Origin: VBDM01 sp041496705
GTDB lineage: Bacteria; Pseudomonadota; Gammaproteobacteria; Burkholderiales; SG8-39
Assembly: GCA_041496705.1 (NCBI GenBank)
Contig: JBGQFD010000007.1
Span: forward strand, 1-64,000
Direction of reading: 5' to 3'
DNA length: 64,000 nt
The notes under the pieces were generated by a model. That model was not told where the DNA came from. It worked only from the letters and a program-made list of their open reading frames with translations, and did not search any database. A program made the position numbers and the translations under genes. Numbering within the stretch: position 1 is the stretch's first letter; each line of letters starts with the position of its first letter. Positions 28,031 to 37,017 of this stretch are shown one piece after another.

Positions 28031-28072
28031 TTCCGTTGTCATCGCCCTTAATTCCATTGTCATTGCCCTTAA
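28031..28072. repeat. 21-bp tandem repeat upstream of rpfF
   Basis: Two adjacent 21-base copies (28031-28051 and 28052-28072) of TTCCRTTGTCATYGCCCTTA plus a final A differ at only two positions. They lie 101-142 bp upstream of the rpfF start, just beyond its possible -10 box at 27992-27997. Two sites on the same face of the helix (21 bp is two turns) are what a cooperatively bound regulator would need; this is inference. Confidence 0.75.
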
Positions 28073-28122
28073 CCCGGGGGCCCAGCCTCGTACTCGGGGG
28101 CGGCTCCCCGGAAGCCCCCGGG
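28073..28122. other. GC-rich alternative hairpins between rpfF and the GGDEF remnant
   Basis: CCCGGGGG at 28073-28080 and the CTCGGGGGC segment at 28093-28101 can each pair with GCCCCCGGG at 28114-28122, so two exclusive hairpins are possible. No T-run follows. The rest of the 27931-28287 stretch holds no gene that I can support. Confidence 0.35.
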
Positions 28123-28284
28123 ACCCATGCGAGCACCTGCTAACATGGATTCCCTGCAAACCCTGCAAGAACGTCGCGATCGCGGCATGACCGGGCTTGC
28201 GGAACCGGGCGCCGCAGTGCCTGAAGCCCTCGCCGCCCTGCCCGCGCTGTTGTTCACGGCCTACAGTACGATCGAGCGCCGGGC

Positions 28285-28455
28285 GGCGGCGAAATCGGCT
28301 TCCCGGGAAGAGTGGGCAAGCCCGTGGGCGAAATCACGGTTTCGCTGGGGATTACGCTCTTTCCGGAGCATTGCGAAGACATGGACTCGTTGCTGCGCAC
28401 GGCCGACGAAGCCTTGTACGCCGCGAAGGGCAGTTGGGCGCAATCAGCTGGACGA
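28285..28455 (+). pseudogene. Remnant of a GGDEF (diguanylate cyclase) domain
   Basis: In the frame of 28312 the sequence reads VGEITVSLGITLFPEH and then MDSLLRTADEALYAAKG, the classic C-terminal end of a GGDEF domain. The next family residues, GRNQL, are present but one frame over (about 28434-28448), so a frameshift has occurred at the end. The upstream two thirds of the domain, including the GGDEF active site, are missing, apart from a vague GGGEIGF. No start codon or ribosome-binding site fits. It ends about 10 bp from the 3' end of the tRNA-Asn gene. It is best read as debris from a cyclic di-GMP gene. Confidence 0.75.
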
Positions 28456-28463
28456 ATGGGTAG

Positions 28464-28539
28464 TGGCTCCCCGACCAGGGCTCGAACCTGGGACCTGCGG
28501 ATTAACAGTCCGTCGCTCTACCAGCTGAGCTATCGGGGA
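28464..28539 (-). tRNA. tRNA-Asn (GTT)
   Basis: The minus strand folds as a 76-nt tRNA with encoded CCA (top-strand TGG at 28464-28466). The acceptor stem pairs TCCCCGA with TCGGGGA and the discriminator is G. The D arm is GCTCAGCTGGTAGAGC, the anticodon loop CTGTTAA gives anticodon GTT, and the T arm contains GGTTCGAGCCC. It resembles E. coli tRNA-Asn closely. Confidence 0.97.
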
Positions 28540-28584
28540 ATGGAAGCATCCAGCGAGGACAGCCGGACCGTATGGACGGCGCGT

Positions 28585-28613
28585 ATTCTAATTCCTCGAC
28601 AGAAGCCGGTCAA
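28585..28613 (-). promoter_or_regulatory. Promoter of tRNA-Asn
   Basis: On the minus strand TTGACC (28608-28613) and TAGAAT (28585-28590) are 17 bp apart, each matching five of six consensus bases. The following ACGCGCC is GC-rich, as in stringently controlled stable-RNA promoters. The leader to the tRNA would be about 40 nt. Confidence 0.65.
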
Positions 28614-28682
28614 CGCAACCGCGGAGGTGACTGCACACGGAAGGCGCCTGCTTGGGCATAATGACCCGCTCGACCTCGCACA

Positions 28683-29726
28683 ATGAACGCTCGACCTCAT
28701 ATGACCGACGACCGAAATGCATCGATGGCGTCCCAGAAGAAGGCGAAGACCGCGCGCGCTCGCGTGGTCGCGCGAGTGCTCACAGGCCTGTGTTTCGCGT
28801 CAGCCTTCGCCACCGCGCAGGACCACGCTACCTGGCCGAGCCGGACCATCCAGGTGGTGATTCCCTATACGCCCGGCACCGGTGCCGACATTCTTTCGCG
28901 CATTCTCGGCCCGCTCCTCGCCGAGCGCTGGAAGGTCGGTGTGGTCAGCGACAACCGTGCCGGCGCTTCGGGCAACATCGGCACCGAATTCGTCGCCAAG
29001 TCCGCCCCGGACGGCTATACGCTTCTCTGCACGGCGACGTCTTTCGGCACCAACCCGGCGCTGAATCGTAGGCTGCCGTTCGATCCGGTCAAGAGCTTTG
29101 CGCCGGTCATCCTCTTCGCCACGAGTTCCATGGCGGTGATCGTCACGCCGGGCCTGCCCGCTAAGAGCATGCGCGAATTCCTGGATCTTGCGCGCAGCCA
29201 GCCTGGCAAGTACTACTATTCGTCCCCGGGAAGCGGTGGTCCCCAGCATCTCGCCATGGAACTGCTTAAACTCGACGCCAGGGTCGATCTGGTGCACGTA
29301 CCCTACAAGGGATCGGGCGGCGCGCTGGCAGACCTCGTCGGCGGACATGTGCAGGCGATGATCGTCTCGCTGCAGACCGCCGCTCCCTACGTTCAGAGCG
29401 GGAAACTGCGCATGCTCGCAGTGATGAGCGGGGAACGCTCGCCAGCGTTTTCCGACGTGCCGACTCTGCGCGAACTGGGTCTGACGGATCTGGAAGTCGA
29501 GACCTGGTATGGAATGTTTGCGCCCGCCGGGACGCCGGCGGCGATCATCGCAAAACTGAACGCCGAACTGAATGCTTTGCTCAGGCGCGCCGACGTGCGC
29601 GAAATCCTCGGGAGACAGGGAATGAACGCCGCCGGCGGTACGCCCGAGCGCTTTGGCGAACTGGTGGGCAAGGAGCTGGCGCGCTGGTCGCGCGTAGTCT
29701 CAGCGGCGGGCATCAAGGCGGACTGA
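28683..29726 (+). CDS. Bug-family (TctC) tripartite transporter substrate-binding protein
   Basis: This protein of up to 347 residues is a periplasmic receptor of the Bug/TctC family, abundant in Burkholderiales. A basic region and signal peptide (ARVVARVLTGLCFASAFATA) precede WPSRTIQVVIPYTPGTGADI. Family motifs are VVSDNRAGASGNIGTEFVAK, DGYTLLCTATSFGTNPAL and HVPYKGSGGALADLVGGHV. Bug proteins bind carboxylates or other small ligands; no TctAB membrane genes are nearby, so it may be an orphan receptor. The start is uncertain: in-frame ATG at 28683, 28701 and 28725 are all possible. Confidence 0.88.
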   Translation: MNARPHMTDDRNASMASQKKAKTARARVVARVLTGLCFASAFATAQDHATWPSRTIQVVIPYTPGTGADILSRILGPLLAERWKVGVVSDNRAGASGNIGTEFVAKSAPDGYTLLCTATSFGTNPALNRRLPFDPVKSFAPVILFATSSMAVIVTPGLPAKSMREFLDLARSQPGKYYYSSPGSGGPQHLAMELLKLDARVDLVHVPYKGSGGALADLVGGHVQAMIVSLQTAAPYVQSGKLRMLAVMSGERSPAFSDVPTLRELGLTDLEVETWYGMFAPAGTPAAIIAKLNAELNALLRRADVREILGRQGMNAAGGTPERFGELVGKELARWSRVVSAAGIKAD

Positions 29727-29764
29727 AAGACCTAGACATTCAACCGAAGAAGGAATTTGCAGCA

Positions 29765-30478
29765 ATGAGCCTCACAGAAGACCTGGTGGCCGCCAACCGC
29801 ATTCTCGCCGAGCACGGCGTCATCGATGCTTACGGTCACGTGAGCGTGCGCTCGAATCGCGACCCGAATCGCTATTTCCTCGCGCGATCCATCGCGCCGG
29901 AGAGAGTGGTGGCGGAAGACATCCTGGAATACGACCTGGACAGCAATCCGGTCGACGCGCGCGGGCGTGAGTCGGTGCGCGAGCGCTTCATCCACGGGGA
30001 GATCTTCAAGGCGCGGCCCGAAGTGAATGCCGTGGTACACAACCACTCCCCGTCGGTGGTGCCTTTCAGCGTCACCAGGGTCGGGATGCAGCCGTTGTTC
30101 CACATGGCGGCCTTCATCGGCCAGGGCGTGCCGAACTTCGAGATCCGCAAGGTCCAGAAAGGCACGGACCTGCTGGTGAAGACGCCCGCTCTGGGGCGGG
30201 CGCTCGCCAAGACCCTGGGGAAAGGTCCCGCTGCCCTGATGCGCGGGCACGGCTCGGTGACGGTGGGTGAAAGCCTGCCGCGCGCCGTCGGGCGCAGCGT
30301 CTATCTGGAGTTGAGCGCCCGGATGCAGCTCCAGGCGATGCTCATCGCGGGCCCGCGCGGGAAGATCGCCTATCTCGACAAGGCCGAAGTGCAGGCCTCG
30401 GTTCCGGTGCAGGACTACGCACGCGCCTGGCCGATGTGGCGCGACAAGGCGCTCGCCGGACTCAAGACTCAGGACTGA
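29765..30478 (+). CDS. Class II aldolase/adducin family protein
   Basis: This 237-residue protein has the zinc-aldolase fold shared by fuculose-phosphate aldolase and ribulose-phosphate epimerase. Features are ILAEHGVIDAYGHVSVRS, a general-base Glu in RFIHGEIFKARPEV, the metal pair in VVHNHSPSVVPFS and the third His in LMRGHGSVTVGE. The substrate cannot be told; relatives act on hydroxy acids or sugar phosphates. It lies 38 bp after the Bug-family gene and has AAGGA upstream of ATG 29765, so the two may form a small uptake and catabolism unit. The bio operon starts 28 bp downstream. Confidence 0.85.
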   Translation: MSLTEDLVAANRILAEHGVIDAYGHVSVRSNRDPNRYFLARSIAPERVVAEDILEYDLDSNPVDARGRESVRERFIHGEIFKARPEVNAVVHNHSPSVVPFSVTRVGMQPLFHMAAFIGQGVPNFEIRKVQKGTDLLVKTPALGRALAKTLGKGPAALMRGHGSVTVGESLPRAVGRSVYLELSARMQLQAMLIAGPRGKIAYLDKAEVQASVPVQDYARAWPMWRDKALAGLKTQD

Positions 30479-30506
30479 GCCGGAACGCCCGGAACGCGAG
30501 CACGCA

Positions 30507-31682
30507 TTGATCTTTCAGCACCTTGCAGAACAGCTCGCCGAGCTGGGCCGGAAGGGTCTTCTGCGCCGGCGTCTGGTCCGAGAAAGCGCTCAGGGGTCGC
30601 GCATCCGGGTCGAGGGGCGCGAATACTTGGCGTTCTGCAGCAACGACTACCTCGGGCTCGCGGGCGACCCGCGCATCGCCAAGGCGCTGGCGGACGCGGC
30701 CCGGCGGTTCGGCACGGGAGAGGGCGCATCGCACCTGCTGAGCGGGCATGGTGTCCTGCATGCACGACTGGAAAAGGAGCTGGCAGAGTTCGTCGGCGCC
30801 CCGCGTGCGTTGCTGTTCTCCACCGGCTACCAGGCGAACATCGGTACGATCACCGCGCTTGCCGGATCCGATGCCGCGGTATTTTCCGATAGCCTCAATC
30901 ACGCATCGCTGATCGACGGGGTGCGCCTTTCCCGCGCGCAGGTCGTGCGTTATCCGCACCTCGATATCGGGTTCCTTGGCGATGCATTGTCGAGGTCCCA
31001 GGCAAGGCTGAAACTGGTCGTGACCGACGGCGTCTTCAGCATGGATGGAGACCTCGCCCCGCTGCCTGGCATCCTCGAGCTTTGCGAGCGGTACGACGCG
31101 CTGCTTATGGTCGACGACGCGCACGGGTTTGGCGTCATGGGACCGGCCGGACGCGGGTCTCCCGCGCATTTCGGTCTGGACTCCCCGCGCATCGTCTACG
31201 TGGGAACACTGGGCAAGGCGGCCGGCGTGGCGGGCGCGTTCGTCGCGGGCGCCGACGAGGTGGTGGAATGGGTACTGCAGCGCGCACGCACCTATATGTA
31301 CACGACGGCCAGCCCCGCTCCGCTTGCGGCGGCTGTGGAAGCGAGCCTGGAAATCATTCGGAAGGAAAGCTGGCGTCGCGAGCGGCTGACGCAATTGATC
31401 GCGGCGCTCCAGGGGCAGCTTCACGGAACGGATGTGCGGCTCGCGGATTCTGGAACTCCGATTCAACCTCTGATTCTTGGAGACAATGCTCGCTGCGTTG
31501 CCGCAAGCAAGTCTCTGCGCGAGCGCGGCATCCTGGTGCCGGCGATTCGCCCGCCCACGGTGCCCGAGGGAACGGCGCGGCTGAGAATCTCGCTGTCGGC
31601 GGCGCACAGCCTGGAGGACGTCGCGCGTCTCGCCGAAGCGCTTCGGGCGACGTGCTCAAGGACGGCGCCCGCCTACGCCTGA
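30507..31682 (+). CDS. bioF: 8-amino-7-oxononanoate synthase
   Basis: This 391-residue PLP enzyme joins pimeloyl-ACP (or CoA) and alanine in biotin synthesis. Motifs are FCSNDYLGLAGDPRI, GTGEGASHLLSGHG, LFSTGYQANIGTI, SDSLNHASLIDG, VDDAHGFGVMGPAGRG and the PLP lysine in YVGTLGKAAGVAGAF. The start is a rare TTG at 30507; no ATG fits the family N-terminus. bioD follows after 16 bp. bioB and bioC are not in the window. Confidence 0.96.
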   Translation: MIFQHLAEQLAELGRKGLLRRRLVRESAQGSRIRVEGREYLAFCSNDYLGLAGDPRIAKALADAARRFGTGEGASHLLSGHGVLHARLEKELAEFVGAPRALLFSTGYQANIGTITALAGSDAAVFSDSLNHASLIDGVRLSRAQVVRYPHLDIGFLGDALSRSQARLKLVVTDGVFSMDGDLAPLPGILELCERYDALLMVDDAHGFGVMGPAGRGSPAHFGLDSPRIVYVGTLGKAAGVAGAFVAGADEVVEWVLQRARTYMYTTASPAPLAAAVEASLEIIRKESWRRERLTQLIAALQGQLHGTDVRLADSGTPIQPLILGDNARCVAASKSLRERGILVPAIRPPTVPEGTARLRISLSAAHSLEDVARLAEALRATCSRTAPAYA

Positions 31683-31698
31683 GCCGGGGCGGAGTCGC

Positions 31699-32376
31699 AT
31701 GGCACAGGGATTTTTCGTGACCGGCACCGATACCGGGGTCGGAAAGACGCTGATTGCCTGCGCCCTGCTGCAGGGTTTTGCCGCTACTGGCAGGACGGTG
31801 GTCGGCATGAAGCCGGTCGCGGCGGGTTGCGAGCGAGGGCGCTCGGCGGACGTCGAGGCTCTGCGGCGGGCGAGCACTGTCCCTGTTGAACCGGGACTCG
31901 CAAATTCCTACGCGTTCGAGCCCGCCATCGCTCCGCACATCGCCGCGGAGCGCGCCGGCGGCCGGATCGATGTCGAACGCATTGTCAAGGCTTACGCCGA
32001 GCTGGCGCGGCGCGCCGAAGTCGTGATCGTCGAAGGCGTGGGCGGATTCCTCGTGCCCTTGAACGAGCGCGAGACCTCGGCGGATCTTGCCGCGCGCCTC
32101 GGTCTGCCCGTGGTCCTGGTGGTAGGCATGCGGCTTGGCTGTCTGAATCATGCATTGCTCACGCGGCGCCAGATCGACGCCAGCGGACTGCGTTGCGCGG
32201 GCTGGGTAGCGAACTGCGCTTTTCCCGGATTTGCCGAATTGCAGGCAAACATCCGCGCCCTGGAAGCGCGCCTGGGGTCACCGCTGCTCGGCGCGGTTCC
32301 GCATCTTCCGGGCGCGGATCCGCTGCCGGCCGCCGAATTCCTGTCGCTGGGTCCTCTGGCGGAGGCGTCGGCGTGA
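31699..32376 (+). CDS. bioD: Dethiobiotin synthetase
   Basis: This 225-residue ATP-dependent carboxylase closes the ureido ring of dethiobiotin. The P-loop is in FFVTGTDTGVGKTLIACALL. Other features are VVGMKPVAAGCER, FEPAIAPHIAAE and VIVEGVGGFLVPLN. It overlaps bioA by 4 bp (GTGA). Confidence 0.96.
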   Translation: MAQGFFVTGTDTGVGKTLIACALLQGFAATGRTVVGMKPVAAGCERGRSADVEALRRASTVPVEPGLANSYAFEPAIAPHIAAERAGGRIDVERIVKAYAELARRAEVVIVEGVGGFLVPLNERETSADLAARLGLPVVLVVGMRLGCLNHALLTRRQIDASGLRCAGWVANCAFPGFAELQANIRALEARLGSPLLGAVPHLPGADPLPAAEFLSLGPLAEASA

Positions 32377-33716
32377 GCGCGGGCGCGAAGATGCGCGAGC
32401 GCAGCCTGCGCGCGGTATGGCACCCGTGCACGCAGATGAAGCATCACGAAACCATGCCGCTCGTTCCCGTCGCGAGGGCTGAAGGCGTCTGGCTCTTGGA
32501 TTTCGACGGCAACCGCATTCTCGACGCGATCAGTTCCTGGTGGGTCAATCTGCTCGGGCACGGCCATCCGCGCATCAACGCGGCGCTGCGCGAGCAGCTG
32601 GAGTCCCTCGAGCACGTGATGCTCGCCGGCTTCACCCACGCGCCGGCGGTCGAACTCGCCGAGCGGCTCGCGCGGCTCGCGCCGGGCAGCCTCGGGCACT
32701 GCTTCTTTGCCTCCGACGGTTCGGCCGCCGTCGAGATAGCGCTCAAGATGAGTTTTCACTACTGGAAGAACGTCGGGAGGGCAGGGAAGGAAAGCTTCGT
32801 CACCCTCGCCAACGGCTACCACGGCGAAACCCTGGGTGCACTCGCCGTGACCGATCTTCCCCTCTATCGCAGCACTTACGCGCCGCTGCTGCACCCGAGC
32901 AGGCAGGTGCCCTCACCCGACTGGCGGCGGGCCGAACCGGGCGAAACGCCCGTGGAGTACGCGCGGCGCTGCGCCCGGGAGCTGGAAGCACATCTGGAAC
33001 GACACTCTCGGGAAACCGCAGCGTTCATCGTCGAGCCGCTGGTGCAGTGCGCCGGCGGCATGGCCATGCACGATCCAGAGTATCTGCGCATCGCCCGGAA
33101 ACTTTGCGACCGTTTCGAGGTTCATCTCATCGCCGACGAAATCGCCGTCGGGTTCGGCCGGACGGGCACCATGTTCGCTTGCGAGCAGGCCGACATCGCA
33201 CCGGATTTCCTCTGCCTTTCGAAGGGGCTCACCGGAGGCTACCTCCCGCTTTCCGCAGTCCTGGCGGGCGACGACGTCTATCAAGCCTTCTACGACGACG
33301 ACACCGCGCGGGGCTTTCTACATTCGCATTCGTATACCGGCAATCCGCTCGCATGCCGGGCCGCGCTGACGGTGCTGGACATTTTCCAGGACGAGGATGT
33401 TCTCGAGCGCAACCGCCGCACCGCAGCGTACTGCAACGAGCACGCCTCGGGGATTCGGTCGCATCCTCGCGTCGAACATTTTCGCAACGCGGGCATGATC
33501 TGGGCGTTCGACGTCCGCGAAGCGACGCCCGAATTCGGGCCGGATTTCCACCGGCGCGCGATCGAGGCCGGCGTGCTCCTGCGCCCGTTGGATAGCACGG
33601 TCTACTGGATGCCGCCCTACGCGATCGGCGAATCCGAGATCGATTTCCTGATCGAGTCCGTCGTCGGGTTATTGGATCGGACGCCCGGCCGGCGCCGCAC
33701 GACTAACCCCGCGTGA
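32373..33716 (+). CDS. bioA: Adenosylmethionine-8-amino-7-oxononanoate aminotransferase
   Basis: This 447-residue class III aminotransferase makes 7,8-diaminononanoate using S-adenosylmethionine as amino donor. Features are VWHPCTQMKHHE near the start, LDAISSWWVNLLGHGHPRIN, FASDGSAAVEIALKM, YHGETLGALAV, the PLP Asp in HLIADEIAVGFGRTGTMF and the PLP Lys in LCLSKGLTGGYLPLSAVL. GTG 32373 overlaps the bioD stop; an ATG at 32391 is an alternative. The 3' end overlaps the convergent aminotransferase gene by 14 bp. Confidence 0.96.
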   Translation: MSAGAKMRERSLRAVWHPCTQMKHHETMPLVPVARAEGVWLLDFDGNRILDAISSWWVNLLGHGHPRINAALREQLESLEHVMLAGFTHAPAVELAERLARLAPGSLGHCFFASDGSAAVEIALKMSFHYWKNVGRAGKESFVTLANGYHGETLGALAVTDLPLYRSTYAPLLHPSRQVPSPDWRRAEPGETPVEYARRCARELEAHLERHSRETAAFIVEPLVQCAGGMAMHDPEYLRIARKLCDRFEVHLIADEIAVGFGRTGTMFACEQADIAPDFLCLSKGLTGGYLPLSAVLAGDDVYQAFYDDDTARGFLHSHSYTGNPLACRAALTVLDIFQDEDVLERNRRTAAYCNEHASGIRSHPRVEHFRNAGMIWAFDVREATPEFGPDFHRRAIEAGVLLRPLDSTVYWMPPYAIGESEIDFLIESVVGLLDRTPGRRRTTNPA

Positions 33717-34926
33717 TGATTCGCCCGATGCAGTCCGCGGAATAGTCGATGTTCCCGGTATTGAGCGCGGCGATGCAGATGCGGCCGCTCTCGATCATGT
33801 AGACGGCGAACTCTTCGCGCAGCCGGACGACCTGCTCGCGCGTGAGTCCCGTATAGGAGAACATCCCGCGCTGGCGCCCGACGAAGGAAAAATCCGCCTG
33901 CGGAACTCGTTCAGCGAGCTTCTTCACGAGTTGCCGGCGCATTTCCTGGATGCGCTCGCGCATCCTGCCGAGTTCCTGTTCCCAGAGCGACCGCAGCTCG
34001 GGCGTAGTGAGCACCGTGGCGACGACCTGGCCGCCGTGGGTCGGCGGATTCGAATAGTTGGTCCGAACCAGGCGCTTCAGCTGGGAGAGCACTCGATCGG
34101 CTTCATCGGAGCTTCCGGCCACCACGGACAGCGATCCCACGCGCTCGCCGTACAGCGACAGCGACTTCGAGAACGAACTGGAAACGAACAGAGGGACTCC
34201 GGCACCGACGAAGCCGCGCACCGCGGCGCTGTCCGCTTCCAGGCCGCTGCCGAAGCCCTGATAGGCGATGTCCAGAAACGGGACGAGGCCGCGCGCGGCG
34301 ACTTCGCCGATCACGCTCTTCCACTGCGATTCGGAAAGATCCGCGCCGGTGGGGTTGTGGCAGCAGGCGTGAAGCACGACGACCGATCCGGCAGGCATCG
34401 AGCGCAGGCTGGAAAGCATGCCCTCGAAGTCGACAGCGTGGGTAACGGGGTTGTAGTACGTGTAGGTGCGAACTGCGAATCCCGCATTTTCGAACAGTCC
34501 GCGGTGGTTTTCCCAGGTTGGATCGCTGATCCAGGCCTCAGCCTCCGGGGCGAAGTGACGGAGGAAATCGGCGCCGACCTTGAGACCGCCGGTGCCTCCC
34601 AGGGCCTGCACCGTAACGATGCGCTTCTCGCGCAGCGCCGGCGACTCCGCCCCGAACACCAACTCGCGCACGGCGCGGTCGTAGGCCGGCAGGCCGTCGA
34701 TAGGCAGGTAAGCGCGTGGCGCCGCCTGCTCGATCAGCATCTTTTCGGCACGGCGCACGCACTCGAGCAGCGGAACCTTGCCGTTGTCGTCGTAGTAGAC
34801 GCCGACCCCGAGGTTCACCTTCCCGGGGTTCGCGTCCGTGTTGAAGGCCTCCGTGAGCCCGAGGATCGGGTCGCGTGGCGCCATCTGGATTCGCGACAGC
34901 AGGGACGGTGAATAGGGTGCGTTCAT
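33703..34926 (-). CDS. Aromatic amino acid / aspartate aminotransferase (class I)
   Basis: This 407-residue PLP enzyme belongs to the Iab class of AspC and TyrB. Motifs are DPILGLTEAFNTDANPGKVN, VNLGVGVYYDDNGKVPLL, ACCHNPTGADLSESQW, the PLP Lys in SSSFSKSLSLYGERVG, and the carboxylate-binding Arg in SGRICIAALNTGNI. AspC and TyrB types are hard to tell apart by eye; the betaproteobacterial form near uvrB is usually labelled aromatic aminotransferase. Two adjacent Met codons at 34929 and 34926 are both possible starts. Confidence 0.88.
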   Translation of the reverse strand: MNAPYSPSLLSRIQMAPRDPILGLTEAFNTDANPGKVNLGVGVYYDDNGKVPLLECVRRAEKMLIEQAAPRAYLPIDGLPAYDRAVRELVFGAESPALREKRIVTVQALGGTGGLKVGADFLRHFAPEAEAWISDPTWENHRGLFENAGFAVRTYTYYNPVTHAVDFEGMLSSLRSMPAGSVVVLHACCHNPTGADLSESQWKSVIGEVAARGLVPFLDIAYQGFGSGLEADSAAVRGFVGAGVPLFVSSSFSKSLSLYGERVGSLSVVAGSSDEADRVLSQLKRLVRTNYSNPPTHGGQVVATVLTTPELRSLWEQELGRMRERIQEMRRQLVKKLAERVPQADFSFVGRQRGMFSYTGLTREQVVRLREEFAVYMIESGRICIAALNTGNIDYSADCIGRIITRG

Positions 34927-34965
34927 CATGCTAGACTCGAAAGTTTTTCGGTTCCGATTCTACCC

Positions 34966-37017
34966 GTGATCGCTTCATTCCCCAAGAGTCCGTTCCGGCT
35001 CGCGCAGCTGTTTGCGCCGGCGGGAGACCAGCCGGCGGCGATCGAGAAGCTCGTCGAGGGGCTGCAGGACGGTCTCGCCTACCAGACGCTCCTCGGCGTG
35101 ACCGGCTCGGGGAAAACCTTCACCATGGCCAACGTCATCGCGCGCCTGGGGCGGCCGGCGCTGGTGCTCGCGCCGAACAAGACACTCGCCGCACAGTTGT
35201 ATGCCGAAATGCGCGAGTTTTTTCCGGAGAACGCAGTCGAGTACTTCGTCTCCTACTACGACTACTACCAGCCGGAAGCCTATGTGCCTTCGCGCGATCT
35301 GTACATCGAGAAGGACTCGAGCATCAACGAGCACATCGAACAGATGCGCCTGTCGGCAACCAAGTCGCTGCTGGAGCGCGAGGACGTCGTGATCGTCGCA
35401 ACGGTCTCGTGCATCTACGGAATCGGCGATCCGGTCGATTACCACGGCATGATCCTGCATCTCCGCGACAAAGAGCGCATCTCACAGCGAGACATCATCG
35501 CGCGGCTCGCGGCGATGCAATACGAGCGAAACGAGATCGAGTTCACGCGCGGAACCTTCCGGGTCCGGGGTGACGTGCTCGACGTATTTCCCGCGGAGAA
35601 TTCGGAAACGGCGCTGCGCATTGCCCTTGCGGACGACGAAGTGGAAAGCCTGACGCTTTTCGATCCGATCACCGGGCACGCGAGCCAGCGCGTGCCGCGC
35701 TTCACGGTGTACCCCTCGAGCCACTACGTGACCCCGCGTGCCACCACGTTGCGCGCGATCGAGGCCATCAAACTGGAACTCGTGGAGAGAATCGACGCCT
35801 TCCAGAAGGCCGGCAAGCTTCTCGAGGCGCAACGCATCGAGCAGCGCACACGCTTCGACCTGGAGATGCTCAATGAACTGGGGTTTTGCAAAGGCATCGA
35901 GAATTACTCCCGGCACCTGTCCGGCAGAAAGCCGGGTGAGCCGCCGCCGACACTGATCGATTACCTCCGGCCCAACGCCCTCATGTTCATCGACGAGTCG
36001 CACGTCACCATCGGCCAGCTCGGAGGCATGTACCGGGGCGATCGCTCGCGCAAGGAGAATCTCGTCGACTACGGGTTCCGTCTGCCCTCGGCGCTCGACA
36101 ACCGGCCGCTGAAGTTCGAGGAGTTCGAGAGGATCGTGCGCCAGACGATTTTCGTTTCGGCCACGCCCGCCGATTACGAGCAGCGCAAATCCGGGCAGGT
36201 TGTGGAGCAGGTGGCCCGGCCGACGGGACTGGTCGATCCGCAGTTGTCGGTGCGTCCGGCCTCGACGCAGGTGGACGACCTGCTTTCGGAGATCAGCCTG
36301 CGCGTGGCGCGCCGCGAACGGGTCCTCGTGACCACGCTTACCAAGCGCATGGCCGAGGAACTGACCGATTACCTCGCGGAGCACGGTGTGAAAGTGCGCT
36401 ATCTGCACTCGGAAGTCGAAACGGTCGAGCGGGTCGAGATCATCCGCGACCTGCGCCTGGGCGAGTTCGACGTCCTGGTGGGCATCAATCTCCTGAGAGA
36501 AGGACTGGACCTGCCTGAGGTGTCGCTCGTGGCGATACTCGATGCTGACAAGGAAGGCTTCCTGCGCTCGGAGCGTGCGCTCATCCAGACCATCGGCCGG
36601 GCGGCGCGGCACTTGAACGGATCGGCCATTCTCTATGCCGATAGGGTGACCGATTCGATGCGTCGCGCCATGGAGGAGACCGAGCGTCGCCGCACCAAGC
36701 AGATCGCCTTCAACGCGAAACACGGTATTACGCCCATTGGGATATCCAAGCAGGTACACGACATGATCGAGGGGGCGCGCGACGTCCAGGATCTGCGGCA
36801 GGAGCTGAAGGCGGCACAGCAGCAGGCGCGCTATGAGTCGATGTCGGAAAAGCAGCTCGCCAGGGAGATCCGCCAGCTCGAGAAACAAATGCTCGAGCAC
36901 GCGCGCAACCTCGAGTTCGAGAAGGCAGCGGAGGCGCGAGATCGGCTCGCCGAACTCAAGCGCGGTTTTTTCGGTGCAAACCCCGACGACGAGCAGCTTG
37001 TACGCGCCGCGGGCTAG
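34966..37017 (+). CDS. uvrB: Excinuclease ABC subunit B
   Basis: This 683-residue helicase-like protein verifies DNA damage in nucleotide excision repair, working with UvrA and UvrC. Walker A is in LLGVTGSGKTFTMANVIA. The beta-hairpin region is YVSYYDYYQP-like (FVSYYDYYQPEAYVPSRDLY). Walker B DESH is in LMFIDESHVTIGQLGGMYRG. Helicase motif VI is QTIGRAARHLNG. The C-terminal UVR domain (IRQLEKQMLEHARNLEFEKA) binds UvrC. The start is GTG 34966. It is divergent from the aminotransferase gene, 36 bp away. Confidence 0.98.
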   Translation: MIASFPKSPFRLAQLFAPAGDQPAAIEKLVEGLQDGLAYQTLLGVTGSGKTFTMANVIARLGRPALVLAPNKTLAAQLYAEMREFFPENAVEYFVSYYDYYQPEAYVPSRDLYIEKDSSINEHIEQMRLSATKSLLEREDVVIVATVSCIYGIGDPVDYHGMILHLRDKERISQRDIIARLAAMQYERNEIEFTRGTFRVRGDVLDVFPAENSETALRIALADDEVESLTLFDPITGHASQRVPRFTVYPSSHYVTPRATTLRAIEAIKLELVERIDAFQKAGKLLEAQRIEQRTRFDLEMLNELGFCKGIENYSRHLSGRKPGEPPPTLIDYLRPNALMFIDESHVTIGQLGGMYRGDRSRKENLVDYGFRLPSALDNRPLKFEEFERIVRQTIFVSATPADYEQRKSGQVVEQVARPTGLVDPQLSVRPASTQVDDLLSEISLRVARRERVLVTTLTKRMAEELTDYLAEHGVKVRYLHSEVETVERVEIIRDLRLGEFDVLVGINLLREGLDLPEVSLVAILDADKEGFLRSERALIQTIGRAARHLNGSAILYADRVTDSMRRAMEETERRRTKQIAFNAKHGITPIGISKQVHDMIEGARDVQDLRQELKAAQQQARYESMSEKQLAREIRQLEKQMLEHARNLEFEKAAEARDRLAELKRGFFGANPDDEQLVRAAG

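Noticed and set aside
28102..28110. GGCTCCCCG as a tRNA-Asn attachment-site copy
   Set aside because: Only nine GC-rich bases match and the similarity stops at once; no integrase gene is nearby. Mentioned only as a weak hint.
28127..28528. A 133-residue open frame running into the tRNA gene
   Set aside because: It reads through tRNA-Asn in the wrong strand and out of frame with the GGDEF similarity; only the short GRNQL end is meaningful, as part of the remnant.
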